64,000 nucleotides of DNA, taken from positions 372,001-436,000 of the forward strand of contig JAUISW010000001.1 in assembly GCA_030434875.1 (NCBI GenBank), in the 5' to 3' direction. Within the stretch, counting starts at the first letter, position 1. Each line of letters opens with the position of its first letter. The notes under the pieces are model-generated. The model did no database searches. It worked only from the letters and a program-made list of their open reading frames with translations, and had not been told where the DNA came from. Below are positions 44,380 through 52,010 of the stretch, in pieces. The position numbers and the translations under genes are program-made. Source of the stretch: Lachnospiraceae bacterium C1.1. GTDB lineage: Bacteria; Bacillota; Clostridia; Lachnospirales; Lachnospiraceae.

Positions 44380-45159
44380 ATGGAATTCAGACCTTGTATA
44401 GATATACATAACGGAAAAGTTAAACAGATAGTGGGAAGTTCCCTTAAGGATGAAGGTAATGCAGCAAAGGAAAATTTTGTTGCATCACATCTGGCTTCTT
44501 ACTTTGCTGAAATTTATAGATCACATGACCTTAAGGGAGGCCATGTGATTTTGCTTAATTCAAAAGATTCAGAATATTATAATGCTACAAAAGAAGAGGC
44601 TCTTTCGGCTCTCAGAGAATTCCCGGGAGGCTTGCAAGTTGGCGGCGGTATAGATGACAGATCCGCAGCTGAATTTATAGATGCCGGTGCATTACAGGTA
44701 ATAGTTACCTCTTATGTATTTAAGGATGGAGAGTTAAAGTACGACAAATTACGTGCGATGCAGGAGGCAGTCGGAAAGAACGGTCTGGTTCTGGATCTCT
44801 CCTGCAGGAGAAAGGCTGGTACGGATGATTATTTCCTCGTAACAGATCGCTGGCAGAAGTTCACCAATATAAAGATCAATAAGGAATTTCTCGAGGAAAT
44901 GGCCGGTGAATGTGCAGAACTTTTGATCCATGCAGTTGATGTTGAGGGAAAGAGCAGCGGAATTGATGAGAATATTGTTTCAATGTTGTCTGAAATTGAT
45001 GATTTCCCCGTAACCTATGCCGGAGGGGTCAGGAATCTGAAAGATATAGAAAAAATACGTTTCCTTGGAAAGAACAAGGTGAATTTTACAGTTGGAAGTG
45101 CCCTGAAACTTTTTGGAGGAAACCTGGAAATAGAAGATATCATTGATATGACTATTTAA
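44380..45159 (+). CDS. hisA: ProFAR isomerase, eukaryotic-type HisA (HIS6-like)
   Basis: 259 residues. It follows the fungal/plant HIS6 pattern rather than standard bacterial HisA: RPCIDIHNGKVKQIVGSSL, LQVGGGIDD, VIVTSYVFKDGE, VLDLSCRRK, LIHAVDVEGKSSGID and TYAGGVRNLKDIE. Inserts in the middle of the barrel (LVTDRWQKFTNI) are also HIS6-like. The Asp in CIDIH and the Asp in AVDVEG fit the catalytic pair. It isomerises ProFAR to PRFAR in histidine synthesis. It lies 12 bases after dapB and no other his gene is nearby, so it probably rides on the lysine transcript. Confidence 0.9.
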   Translation: MEFRPCIDIHNGKVKQIVGSSLKDEGNAAKENFVASHLASYFAEIYRSHDLKGGHVILLNSKDSEYYNATKEEALSALREFPGGLQVGGGIDDRSAAEFIDAGALQVIVTSYVFKDGELKYDKLRAMQEAVGKNGLVLDLSCRRKAGTDDYFLVTDRWQKFTNIKINKEFLEEMAGECAELLIHAVDVEGKSSGIDENIVSMLSEIDDFPVTYAGGVRNLKDIEKIRFLGKNKVNFTVGSALKLFGGNLEIEDIIDMTI

Positions 45160-45186
45160 TAAAAGTTTGATAGAAAAGTTAGATAG

Positions 45187-45234
45187 AAAGCTTTTTGAAA
45201 TTCTTAAATGATGGAATTTCAAAAAGCTTTTTTC
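45187..45234 (+). terminator. Terminator after hisA
   Basis: A 17-bp perfect stem, 45187-45203 with 45214-45230, and a T6 run. Confidence 0.88.
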
Positions 45235-45251
45235 TTGAAAAAATATGATCA

Positions 45252-45290
45252 GAAAAATCCCCCGGCCGGAGCACTTGTCTCAGCCGGGGG
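45252..45290 (-). terminator. Terminator after araA
   Basis: CCCCCGGC (45259-45266) pairs with GCCGGGGG (45283-45290); in the minus-strand sense it is followed by a T-rich tract. Stable GC-rich stem placed directly after the araA stop. Confidence 0.85.
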
Positions 45291-45309
45291 ACTTCAGGTG
45301 AAGGTTCTA

Positions 45310-46749
45310 TTATTTCATGAAAAATTTCTGTAAATCTGCTTCAGTGGTATCTTCGCCGATTGTGATAAGCTCAGTACCTGTAAGTCTTGCAAACATTGCG
45401 ATATCATCACGGGTAAGAACATTTGAAACCACGCTGTGATGAGCGCCGCCTGCATAGCACCATGCAGCTGTGCCGATTTCGAAATTAGGCTTATGACGAT
45501 ACATGATACGTGCAACAGGGAGTTTCGGCATAGGCTTAGGCTGCTCAACAAGTTCAATATCAGCACAGATGATACGGAAATGATCGCCCATATCTACCAT
45601 TGTTACCTGGATAGCATCACCTGTAACACCATCAAATACAAGACGAGCAGGATCTTCTTTTCCGCCGATGCCAAGAGGGTGAACCTGAATTTCGGGCTTG
45701 TTCTTTGCAAAGGTTACAGGAACCTCAAGCATGTGAGAAGCAAGCTCAAGCTCTTCGCCCTCTGTGAGGTCATATGTATAATCCTCAATGAAGCCTGTAG
45801 CACCATCTCTGCTTTCAGCCATCTTCATAAGTACTGCAGAGAAAGCTGCGATCTTGTAATCACCTTCAGGACCAAATCCAACGCCGCGTCCCATGAGGTT
45901 CTGTGCAGCAATACCGGGAAGCTGCTTCATATTGTGAAGATCCTGGAATGTATCTGTAAATGCACCGATACGCTCTTTAGCAAGGAATTTATCAAAAGCA
46001 ACCTCATACTTAGCCTGCTCACGAACAGAATCGATATTGTCTGTAGCCATTGTATATTTGCTTGTGTATTCATCCATTTTCTTGTCGATTTCAGCATCTG
46101 TTACTTCACTGATGATATCAACAAGGTCACCGATTGCATAATAATTTACTTCCCAACCATATCTGATCTGGCTTTCAACTCTGTCACCATCTGTAACAGC
46201 AACATCTCTCATGTTGTTACCGAATGCAGCAACACGAAGCTTCTTAGAATAGCCGATTGCCTTTGCAACCTCAGCAAAACGACGAACCTTAGAGATGAAC
46301 TTTGCATGCTTGTAGAAACCTGCTACAACTTCGTGAGGAATACCAAGACGAGCAAGGATGAAACCATATTCTCTGTCGCCGTGTGCAGCCTGGTTAAGAT
46401 TCATGAAATCCATGTCGATCTCATCATAAGGAAGCTTTTCGTTAGCCTGTGTATGAAGATGAAGAAGAGGCTTCTTTAATTCCTGAAGACCCTTGATCCA
46501 CATTTTAGCAGGTGAGAATGTATGCATCCATGTGATTACACCTACACAGTCATCATCAAACTGAGCTTTTTTCATATCTGCAATACAGATATCGGAAGTC
46601 TCAACTGTAGGAAGCTGCTCAATTTCTATAACACCATCAAGTTTCTCATTTAAGAATTTTACCATCTCAGCTACATCAGCTGCTACCTGCTTTAAGCACT
46701 CTGCGCCGTAAAGATCCTGGCTGCCTGGGATGAAATAAAGTTTGCTCAT
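45310..46749 (-). CDS. araA: L-arabinose isomerase
   Basis: 479 residues, close to the ~500 usual. Conserved parts are FIPGSQDLYGAE, TWMHTFSPAKMWI and the metal/catalytic residues in GFGPEGDYK, FIEDYTYDL, ASHMLEV and GGAHHSV (two Glu and two His of the AraA site). It interconverts L-arabinose and L-ribulose in the cytoplasm using Mn2+. It lies 37 bases behind araR on the same strand with a GGAGGG site. araB and araD are not in the window, so the kinase and epimerase steps must be encoded elsewhere. A 347-codon open frame on the opposite strand is only its shadow. Confidence 0.96.
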   Translation of the reverse strand: MSKLYFIPGSQDLYGAECLKQVAADVAEMVKFLNEKLDGVIEIEQLPTVETSDICIADMKKAQFDDDCVGVITWMHTFSPAKMWIKGLQELKKPLLHLHTQANEKLPYDEIDMDFMNLNQAAHGDREYGFILARLGIPHEVVAGFYKHAKFISKVRRFAEVAKAIGYSKKLRVAAFGNNMRDVAVTDGDRVESQIRYGWEVNYYAIGDLVDIISEVTDAEIDKKMDEYTSKYTMATDNIDSVREQAKYEVAFDKFLAKERIGAFTDTFQDLHNMKQLPGIAAQNLMGRGVGFGPEGDYKIAAFSAVLMKMAESRDGATGFIEDYTYDLTEGEELELASHMLEVPVTFAKNKPEIQVHPLGIGGKEDPARLVFDGVTGDAIQVTMVDMGDHFRIICADIELVEQPKPMPKLPVARIMYRHKPNFEIGTAAWCYAGGAHHSVVSNVLTRDDIAMFARLTGTELITIGEDTTEADLQKFFMK

Positions 46750-46786
46750 AATTTGGATACCCTCCTGAAAATAATACTTTTGTTAT

Positions 46787-47899
46787 TTAGTGTATATCTT
46801 TAATGGAATTACCACTTACGATCGACACAGGAAAACGATAAGAATAGTTATTATTGTGCCAATCCGGGTCATCCATCATTCGCAATAAATTTCTTGCTGC
46901 TCTTTTTCCAAGTTCAAACTTGGGGTGATCTGCGGTGCAGAGTGAGAGCGACGGAAAATCGTTAAGTGATGCATTATCAAAAGAAACGATTGAAAAATCA
47001 TCCGGAATCTTATATCCACGGCTGGTAAAGGCCTGCGAAAGAGAAGCAGCTACTTCATCATTGTAGGTCATGATGGCAGTACATCCGCTAAAACGTCGTT
47101 CTAGAGCTGCGATGCCTTTCCTGGTGAAGAGAGAATCCATTTCCTTGGTGGAATACCACTGAATGCGCTCATCATCAAGACGGATGTTGTTATCCGATAA
47201 ACATTCGGAAAATCCGCGATATCTTTCAAGTCCCTGCATATCGTCATATTTGAAGATAGCACCTATGTTTTTGTGACCGTTATCCACTAAAAGCTGTGTA
47301 AGTGAATAGCTGCATTTTGCATCGACCATTTCCACACTGTCAAATTTAATATTTGAATAGTGATTATGAATGAAGATAACAGGTATATTTTTCTTGACGA
47401 ATTTATCATAAAGAGCAATGTTCGGATTTGGGAAGGATGATCTTGTTCCTTCGACTATAAGTCCGGCTGCATGTGATTTTATGAAACGCTCAAGAAATAC
47501 TGTTTCATCATTTATATGGTTTTTGGTAACAGCGACATCGATTCCGATATTCTGTTCTTTCATTACAGATTCTATACCTGCATAGATCTGAGGAAACATA
47601 TAGTCTGCAAAATAAGAAAGAATAAGACCTATGTGTTTGCGGTCGGAATCCTCTGCACCTGTCTTAAATGATACATAAGTACCACTTCCACGCTGTCTTG
47701 CAATAAGGCCTTCATTTTCAAGTACATCTAATGCAGAACGGACAGTCTGACGAGAATAATTGAATTTTCTTTCAAGCATATGCTCGGAAGGAAGACGCTC
47801 TCCATACTGCATAACTCCGCTTAATATAAGCGTTCTGGCCCAATTGTAAAGCTTCACATATTTTAAGTTTTCGTTTAAGTTTTCTTTTTTCCTTGACAT
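46787..47899 (-). CDS. araR: GntR/LacI-type arabinose-responsive repressor (AraR-like)
   Basis: 370 residues. The N-terminal GntR-type winged helix (GERLPSEHMLERKFNYSRQTVRSALDVL divided as GERLPSEHML and SRQTVRSALDVL, ~residues 38-63) is joined by GSGTYV to a C-terminal periplasmic-binding-like effector domain (HIGLILSYFADYMFPQIYAG onward). This chimeric layout is that of Bacillus AraR, which binds L-arabinose and releases ara operators. It precedes araA on the same strand, so it probably controls its own operon. I could not place an operator palindrome with confidence. Confidence 0.88.
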   Translation of the reverse strand: MSRKKENLNENLKYVKLYNWARTLILSGVMQYGERLPSEHMLERKFNYSRQTVRSALDVLENEGLIARQRGSGTYVSFKTGAEDSDRKHIGLILSYFADYMFPQIYAGIESVMKEQNIGIDVAVTKNHINDETVFLERFIKSHAAGLIVEGTRSSFPNPNIALYDKFVKKNIPVIFIHNHYSNIKFDSVEMVDAKCSYSLTQLLVDNGHKNIGAIFKYDDMQGLERYRGFSECLSDNNIRLDDERIQWYSTKEMDSLFTRKGIAALERRFSGCTAIMTYNDEVAASLSQAFTSRGYKIPDDFSIVSFDNASLNDFPSLSLCTADHPKFELGKRAARNLLRMMDDPDWHNNNYSYRFPVSIVSGNSIKDIH

Positions 47900-48061
47900 A
47901 TGTTTAATTTATAACAAATATAATCTGTAATCAAGAATTAAAGACAATTTTTGACGGAAAGTTGTATTTAAAAGTATAAATATTTAGTTCTAAATATTGA
48001 ACAATTATAAACATGGGATTTTGGTAAAAATGCAAAAAAGAGGTTAAAGAAGTGATCAGAC

Positions 48062-48096
48062 AAAAAAAGAAGACTTCGATAAATCGAAGTCTTCTT
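48062..48096 (-). terminator. Terminator after the cold-shock gene
   Basis: A 14-bp perfect stem (48067-48080 with 48083-48096), followed in the minus-strand sense by a T7 run. It separates csp from araR. The 287-base interval 47900-48186 holds otherwise only the araR promoter region. Confidence 0.88.
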
Positions 48097-48186
48097 GGTA
48101 ACAATCTCAGTTCACAACTTGCTAATTATAATAAAAAACATATATGTTAAAATTATAAAAGGCACAAATGTCTCTGGATTATTGGA

Positions 48187-48387
48187 TTATGAAAGCTTTA
48201 CTACGTTTGTAGCCTGAGGTCCTTTTTCGCCATTTACAACGTCGAACTCAACCTTCTGACCTTCATCGAGAGACTTGAATCCCTCAGTAACAATTCCTGA
48301 GTAGTGCACAAATACGTCACTTCCATGCTCGTCTGAAATAAAGCCGTAACCCTTCTGATTGTTGAACCACTTAACTGTACCTTTCAT
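48187..48387 (-). CDS. Cold-shock protein, CspA family
   Basis: 66 residues, a single OB-fold. RNP-1 is KGYGFIS and RNP-2 is VFVHYS, preceded by [11 protein letters not shown]. These proteins bind single-stranded nucleic acid and melt mRNA structure in the cold. The AGGTATC-type site precedes the ATG. It has its own promoter and a leader with a small stem-loop, as many csp genes do. Confidence 0.95.
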   Translation of the reverse strand: MKGTVKWFNNQKGYGFISDEHGSDVFVHYSGIVTEGFKSLDEGQKVEFDVVNGEKGPQATNVVKLS

Positions 48388-48418
48388 TATGATACCTCCA
48401 AAAAATAAATAAATGTCC

Positions 48419-48437
48419 GTTGTTTGCTATAAACAAC
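48419..48437 (-). promoter_or_regulatory. Stem-loop at the 5' end of the csp transcript
   Basis: GTTGTTT and AAACAAC pair around a 5-base loop almost at the predicted transcript start. It may stabilise the mRNA or sense temperature. Confidence 0.45.
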
Positions 48438-48443
48438 AAATGT

Positions 48444-48472
48444 ATAGTACCACAAAAAAGAGGCGAATTCAA
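48444..48472 (-). promoter_or_regulatory. Promoter of the cold-shock gene
   Basis: On the minus strand: TTGAAT (48472-48467), 17 bases, TACTAT (48449-48444). Confidence 0.7.
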
Positions 48473-48573
48473 CTACGGAATTTATTTTTTTTTAATAAAA
48501 TACAAATAAATTCATAATTGTATTTTTAGATTTCAAATTATAGTATTTTCGTGTATACCTAATATCGCTTTAG

Positions 48574-48602
48574 TTGATTAAAAGCTTCTTATGTGCTATA
48601 GT
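48574..48602 (+). promoter_or_regulatory. Promoter of the LytM-like gene
   Basis: TTGATT at 48574-48579, 17 bases, TATAGT at 48597-48602, about 70 bases before the start codon at 48674. Confidence 0.7.
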
Positions 48603-48673
48603 AGTAGAATTGGACGGACAAGCGAAAACTATTTTTGAGTTCGAATTTACAGATATTAAAAAGGGGAAAAATA

Positions 48674-49411
48674 ATGTCTGAAGGAGATAATAAAAAGAAA
48701 AGTAATAAGAAAGACAATAAAAAGAAACATGGCTATACATTTTTGATGGTTTCTAATAAAAGCGGAAAAGTCAATGAAATACATTTTACGTCAGATGTTC
48801 TTCTGGTATTGCTTATTATTTTAGGACTTGGGATTGCAGGAATACTGGCATATTTCATTCATTATTCAGCAGAGCTGCACAATGACAGGATGCAGATCCT
48901 GGCCTGGGAAAGCCAGTATAATGAAACAATGTCTGCGCTTACTGCAGCCGTAAGTGAAAATGACAAGCTTGTTATTAAAAATAAGGAACTAGAGAAACAG
49001 CTCAGCAGAAAAGATTATCTTGAACAGCAGAGCAGTTCTGCAGAAGCCACAAAATATGTTCCTTCAGGATTCCCTATCAGTGGACAGGTTTCTACTCCGT
49101 CAAAGTATTCGGAAACCATAGAAGGCGTTGTTTTTACAGTCGGACAGGGAGCTAAGATAGCTGCTGCCGGAAATGGCAAGGTAAGCTCGGTCACTTATGA
49201 CAATACATATGGTTACATCATAGTAATAGATCATGAAAATGGCTTTAAGTCTTATTATTGCTATAATACAGAGCCTCTGGTCGCAGAGGGCGAGACCGTA
49301 AGCAGAGGTCAGTCTTTGTACTTTACTTCGGATAATGATCAATTTACTTATAAGATAAGTTATGAAGGAAGCTATATAGATCCTAACACCGTTATCGATA
49401 TCGATGGCTGA
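48674..49411 (+). CDS. Membrane-anchored degenerate LytM/M23-like protein
   Basis: 245 residues from the ATG at 48674 behind AAGGGG; a longer frame lacks a ribosome site. A Lys-rich cytoplasmic tail is followed by one membrane span (~39-62), a coiled-coil (~75-120) and a C-terminal M23-type beta domain (GVVFTVGQGAKIAAAGNGKV ... VAEGETVSRGQ). The zinc ligands are missing: the usual HxxxD and HxH positions read as VIDHENGFKSYYCY, without the HxH pair. It is therefore probably a non-catalytic LytM protein that regulates or scaffolds other wall hydrolases, as EnvC or SpoIIQ do. Confidence 0.82.
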   Translation: MSEGDNKKKSNKKDNKKKHGYTFLMVSNKSGKVNEIHFTSDVLLVLLIILGLGIAGILAYFIHYSAELHNDRMQILAWESQYNETMSALTAAVSENDKLVIKNKELEKQLSRKDYLEQQSSSAEATKYVPSGFPISGQVSTPSKYSETIEGVVFTVGQGAKIAAAGNGKVSSVTYDNTYGYIIVIDHENGFKSYYCYNTEPLVAEGETVSRGQSLYFTSDNDQFTYKISYEGSYIDPNTVIDIDG

Positions 49412-49451
49412 TGTTATAGAATCTGATCTTTAATTAAAAGGAGTGATAAAA

Positions 49452-50840
49452 TTGGAACAAAAAAATGCATGGTTAACATACAGTACAGCTGAAAAAAAAG
49501 AGCTGGAAGCATTAAATAAGGAATACCGTGATTTCTTAAGCAATGGTAAAACAGAGCGTGAATGTGTTGAACTTTCGGTAGAAGCGGCAAAAAAAGCCGG
49601 TTATATTGATATAAATGATGTCATTGCAAAGAAGAAAAAGCTTAAGGCCGGAGATAAGGTCTATGCAGTATGGATGGAAAAAACAGTTGCACTTTTCCAT
49701 ATCGGAACAGATGATATTGAAAATGGCCTTAATATTCTCGGTGCACACATAGATTCTCCAAGAATGGATGTAAAGCAGAACCCACTTTATGAGGATTCAT
49801 CATTTGCTTATCTCGATACGCATTATTATGGCGGGATCAAGAAATATCAGTGGGTTACAGTTCCGCTTGCTATTCATGGTGTTGTCGTTAAGCCTGATGG
49901 AACTAAGATAAAGATTTCCATAGGTGAAGATGAAAATGATCCGGTATTTTGTGTGACAGATATCCTTATCCACCTTGCAGGCGAGCAGATGGAGAAAAAG
50001 GCAGCTAAGGCTGTAGAGGGTGAAAACCTGGATGTACTTTTTGCAAGCATGCCTTTTAAGGGCAAAGACGCTGATAAGGAAAAAGAAGCTGTTAAGAAGG
50101 CTGTACTTGAGCTCTTAAAGAAAAAATACGGTTTTGAAGAAAGAGATTTTGAGTCGGCTGAACTTGAAGTTGTACCGGCAGGAAAAGCCAGAGAGTCGGG
50201 AATTGACCGCTCGATGATAATTTCTTACGGACAGGATGACAGAGTTTGTGCATATACATCTCTAAAGGCATTTCTTGATGTTAAGAAGTTAAAACGTACT
50301 TCGGTCTGCCTTCTTGTAGATAAAGAAGAGATCGGTAGTGTAGGCGCGACAGGAATGCAGTCTCATTTCTTTGAAAACGCCCTTGCAGAGGTCATGAATG
50401 CAGCCGGCAATTATTCCGAACTTGCACTCAGGAGAACACTTGCGAATTCGAAGATGCTTTCAAGTGATGTAAGTGCGGCTTATGATCCGCTCTATGCTTC
50501 ACAGTTTGATAAGAAAAATGCGGCATATTTCGGTAAGGGAATTGTATTTAATAAATACACAGGCGCAAGAGGAAAATCCGGTTCAAACGACGCAAATGCA
50601 GAGTATTTTGCAGAAGTAAGAAAAATAATGGAAGATAATAAAGTCGCTTATCAGACAGCAGAACTTGGAAAAGTTGATGCAGGAGGCGGCGGAACGATCG
50701 CTTACATTATGTCTCTTTATGGAATGAATGTTGTAGATTGTGGAATGGCAGTTCTTTCGATGCATTCACCATGGGAAGTTACTAGTAAATCGGATATATA
50801 TGAGGGCTATAAGGCTTATAAAGCATTTATTTGTAACTAA
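49452..50840 (+). CDS. M18-family aminopeptidase
   Basis: 462 residues from a TTG at 49452, which is 8 bases behind AAAGGAG; an in-frame GTG at 49443 touches that site. Zinc and catalytic motifs of M18 are present: LGAHIDSPRMD, VDKEEIGSVGATG and MHSPWEV near the C terminus, plus SYGQDDRVCAY. It is a cytoplasmic metalloaminopeptidase removing N-terminal residues (often acidic or neutral) from peptides. It starts 40 bases after the LytM-like gene. Confidence 0.92.
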   Translation: MEQKNAWLTYSTAEKKELEALNKEYRDFLSNGKTERECVELSVEAAKKAGYIDINDVIAKKKKLKAGDKVYAVWMEKTVALFHIGTDDIENGLNILGAHIDSPRMDVKQNPLYEDSSFAYLDTHYYGGIKKYQWVTVPLAIHGVVVKPDGTKIKISIGEDENDPVFCVTDILIHLAGEQMEKKAAKAVEGENLDVLFASMPFKGKDADKEKEAVKKAVLELLKKKYGFEERDFESAELEVVPAGKARESGIDRSMIISYGQDDRVCAYTSLKAFLDVKKLKRTSVCLLVDKEEIGSVGATGMQSHFFENALAEVMNAAGNYSELALRRTLANSKMLSSDVSAAYDPLYASQFDKKNAAYFGKGIVFNKYTGARGKSGSNDANAEYFAEVRKIMEDNKVAYQTAELGKVDAGGGGTIAYIMSLYGMNVVDCGMAVLSMHSPWEVTSKSDIYEGYKAYKAFICN

Positions 50841-50877
50841 CACCTCTTTACTTTACAACTTTACTGTGATAAACTAT

Positions 50878-50937
50878 ACGTCGTATAGAGTTATTATGCC
50901 TTTTTGCGATTCGCAAAATTGCTTATCTATACGACGT
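50878..50937. promoter_or_regulatory. Nested inverted repeats upstream of the YerC-like repressor
   Basis: ACGTCGTATAG (50878-50888) and its exact complement CTATACGACGT (50927-50937) enclose a second palindrome, TTTTGCGA / TCGCAAAA (50902-50918). There is no T-tract, so it is more like an operator or RNA switch than a terminator. Its position 38 bases before the repressor start suggests autoregulation. Confidence 0.5.
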
Positions 50938-50974
50938 TTGACTTTTAAACTAGAACCTGCGGAGGTGAAATATT

Positions 50975-51262
50975 TTGAATAAAAAGCTGCATACGGAGTC
51001 AGTAGACACACTCTTTGATGCCATATTAAGCCTGAAGACCGTAGAAGAGTGTTATACTTTTTTTGAAGATCTGGCAACCGTGAATGAGATATTATCGTTG
51101 TCACAGCGATTTGAAGTGGCTAAAATGCTCCGGGAGCGTAAAACCTATATGGAGATAGCACAGAAAACCGGTGCTTCAACAGCAACAATTAGCCGTGTTA
51201 ACCGTTCATTAAATTATGGAAATGATGGGTATGATATGGTATTTGGACGTATCGAGGGCTGA
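50975..51262 (+). CDS. TrpR-like repressor, YerC/YecD family
   Basis: 95 residues from a TTG start set by GCGGAGGTG. All-helical protein with the TrpR-type pattern: VDTLFDAILSLKTVEECYTF, SLSQRFEVAKMLRE and the helix-turn-helix MEIAQKTGASTATISRVNRSL. It binds DNA as a dimer; in Firmicutes the family is widespread and its regulon is poorly known. The gene is near pcrA, a neighbourhood (yerC close to pcrA) known from Bacillus. Convergent with the DUF1836 gene, 8 bases apart. Confidence 0.9.
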   Translation: MNKKLHTESVDTLFDAILSLKTVEECYTFFEDLATVNEILSLSQRFEVAKMLRERKTYMEIAQKTGASTATISRVNRSLNYGNDGYDMVFGRIEG

Positions 51263-51270
51263 TCCGGATA

Positions 51271-51882
51271 TTATTTTTCTTTTATCGGATGTCCATCATC
51301 ATCCATCAGATCTATGATTTTTTCGATCATTAATTTCTTTACATAAGCATCAAAACCTAAGGCGCAGATAAAGGCGAAGAGATGAAGGAAATCTTCATTG
51401 TCCTTATTTGCGCCTTTGCATGTTTCCATTACGGAAGCAGTCTGTTCCTCAACAAATTTTTTCAGATCCTCACGCTGGGCAAGTGACATTTCAAACATCT
51501 CATCGTAAATATCAGAAAGCTTGAGCTCACCTGAATTATTAAAATAATTCTTGCTTAAAGGACCGAGGAGCTTCTTTATATCACTCATGGAAAGAATATT
51601 TTTAAAATAATATATAAAAAGCAGCATCATAATGTGATCCCGGCCATAACGTTTACGCTCGGGAGGAGGAAGCAGATCATTCTTTGTGTAGTTATTTATC
51701 ATGGTCTTTGTCATTATCTTGTCGGACTCGTTCCTGCGTGTATTTGCAAGACGTTTTTCCATAAAAGACGTGAGCTGATCCATATAAAGTTCTATATTAG
51801 GAATTTCATCGGATTTGATATAACCCATCCTGTCTATGCTTGAAAGGATGCTTTCGACAAAATTTTCTGTATTGAATGTCAT
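51271..51882 (-). CDS. DUF1836 family protein
   Basis: 203 residues from the ATG at 51882, placed by GGTGAGG; a longer frame has no ribosome site. The stretch MTKTMINNYTKNDLLPPPERKRYGRDHI is typical (given here as MTKTMINNYTK and PPPERKRYGRDHI, ~residues 57-85): it resembles a MerR-like winged helix with the PxxxxRYG wing, so the protein may bind DNA. The rest is helical. Function is unknown. The family is very common in Lachnospiraceae. Confidence 0.85.
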   Translation of the reverse strand: MTFNTENFVESILSSIDRMGYIKSDEIPNIELYMDQLTSFMEKRLANTRRNESDKIMTKTMINNYTKNDLLPPPERKRYGRDHIMMLLFIYYFKNILSMSDIKKLLGPLSKNYFNNSGELKLSDIYDEMFEMSLAQREDLKKFVEEQTASVMETCKGANKDNEDFLHLFAFICALGFDAYVKKLMIEKIIDLMDDDGHPIKEK

Positions 51883-52010
51883 AATTAGCCTCACCAGTGA
51901 ATTATAAATTGCTTTCAATGCCATATTATACGTTATTTAAAACTACTTGTCCATTAGATGCTTTTATGTGTTATACTGTTTAGACAAAAATCAATAATGG
52001 AGAATTAATA

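Noticed and set aside
45436..46479. 347-codon open frame opposite araA
   Set aside because: It lies entirely antisense to a highly conserved araA, has no ribosome site and its translation is Cys/Ile-rich without any family pattern; it is a codon-bias shadow.
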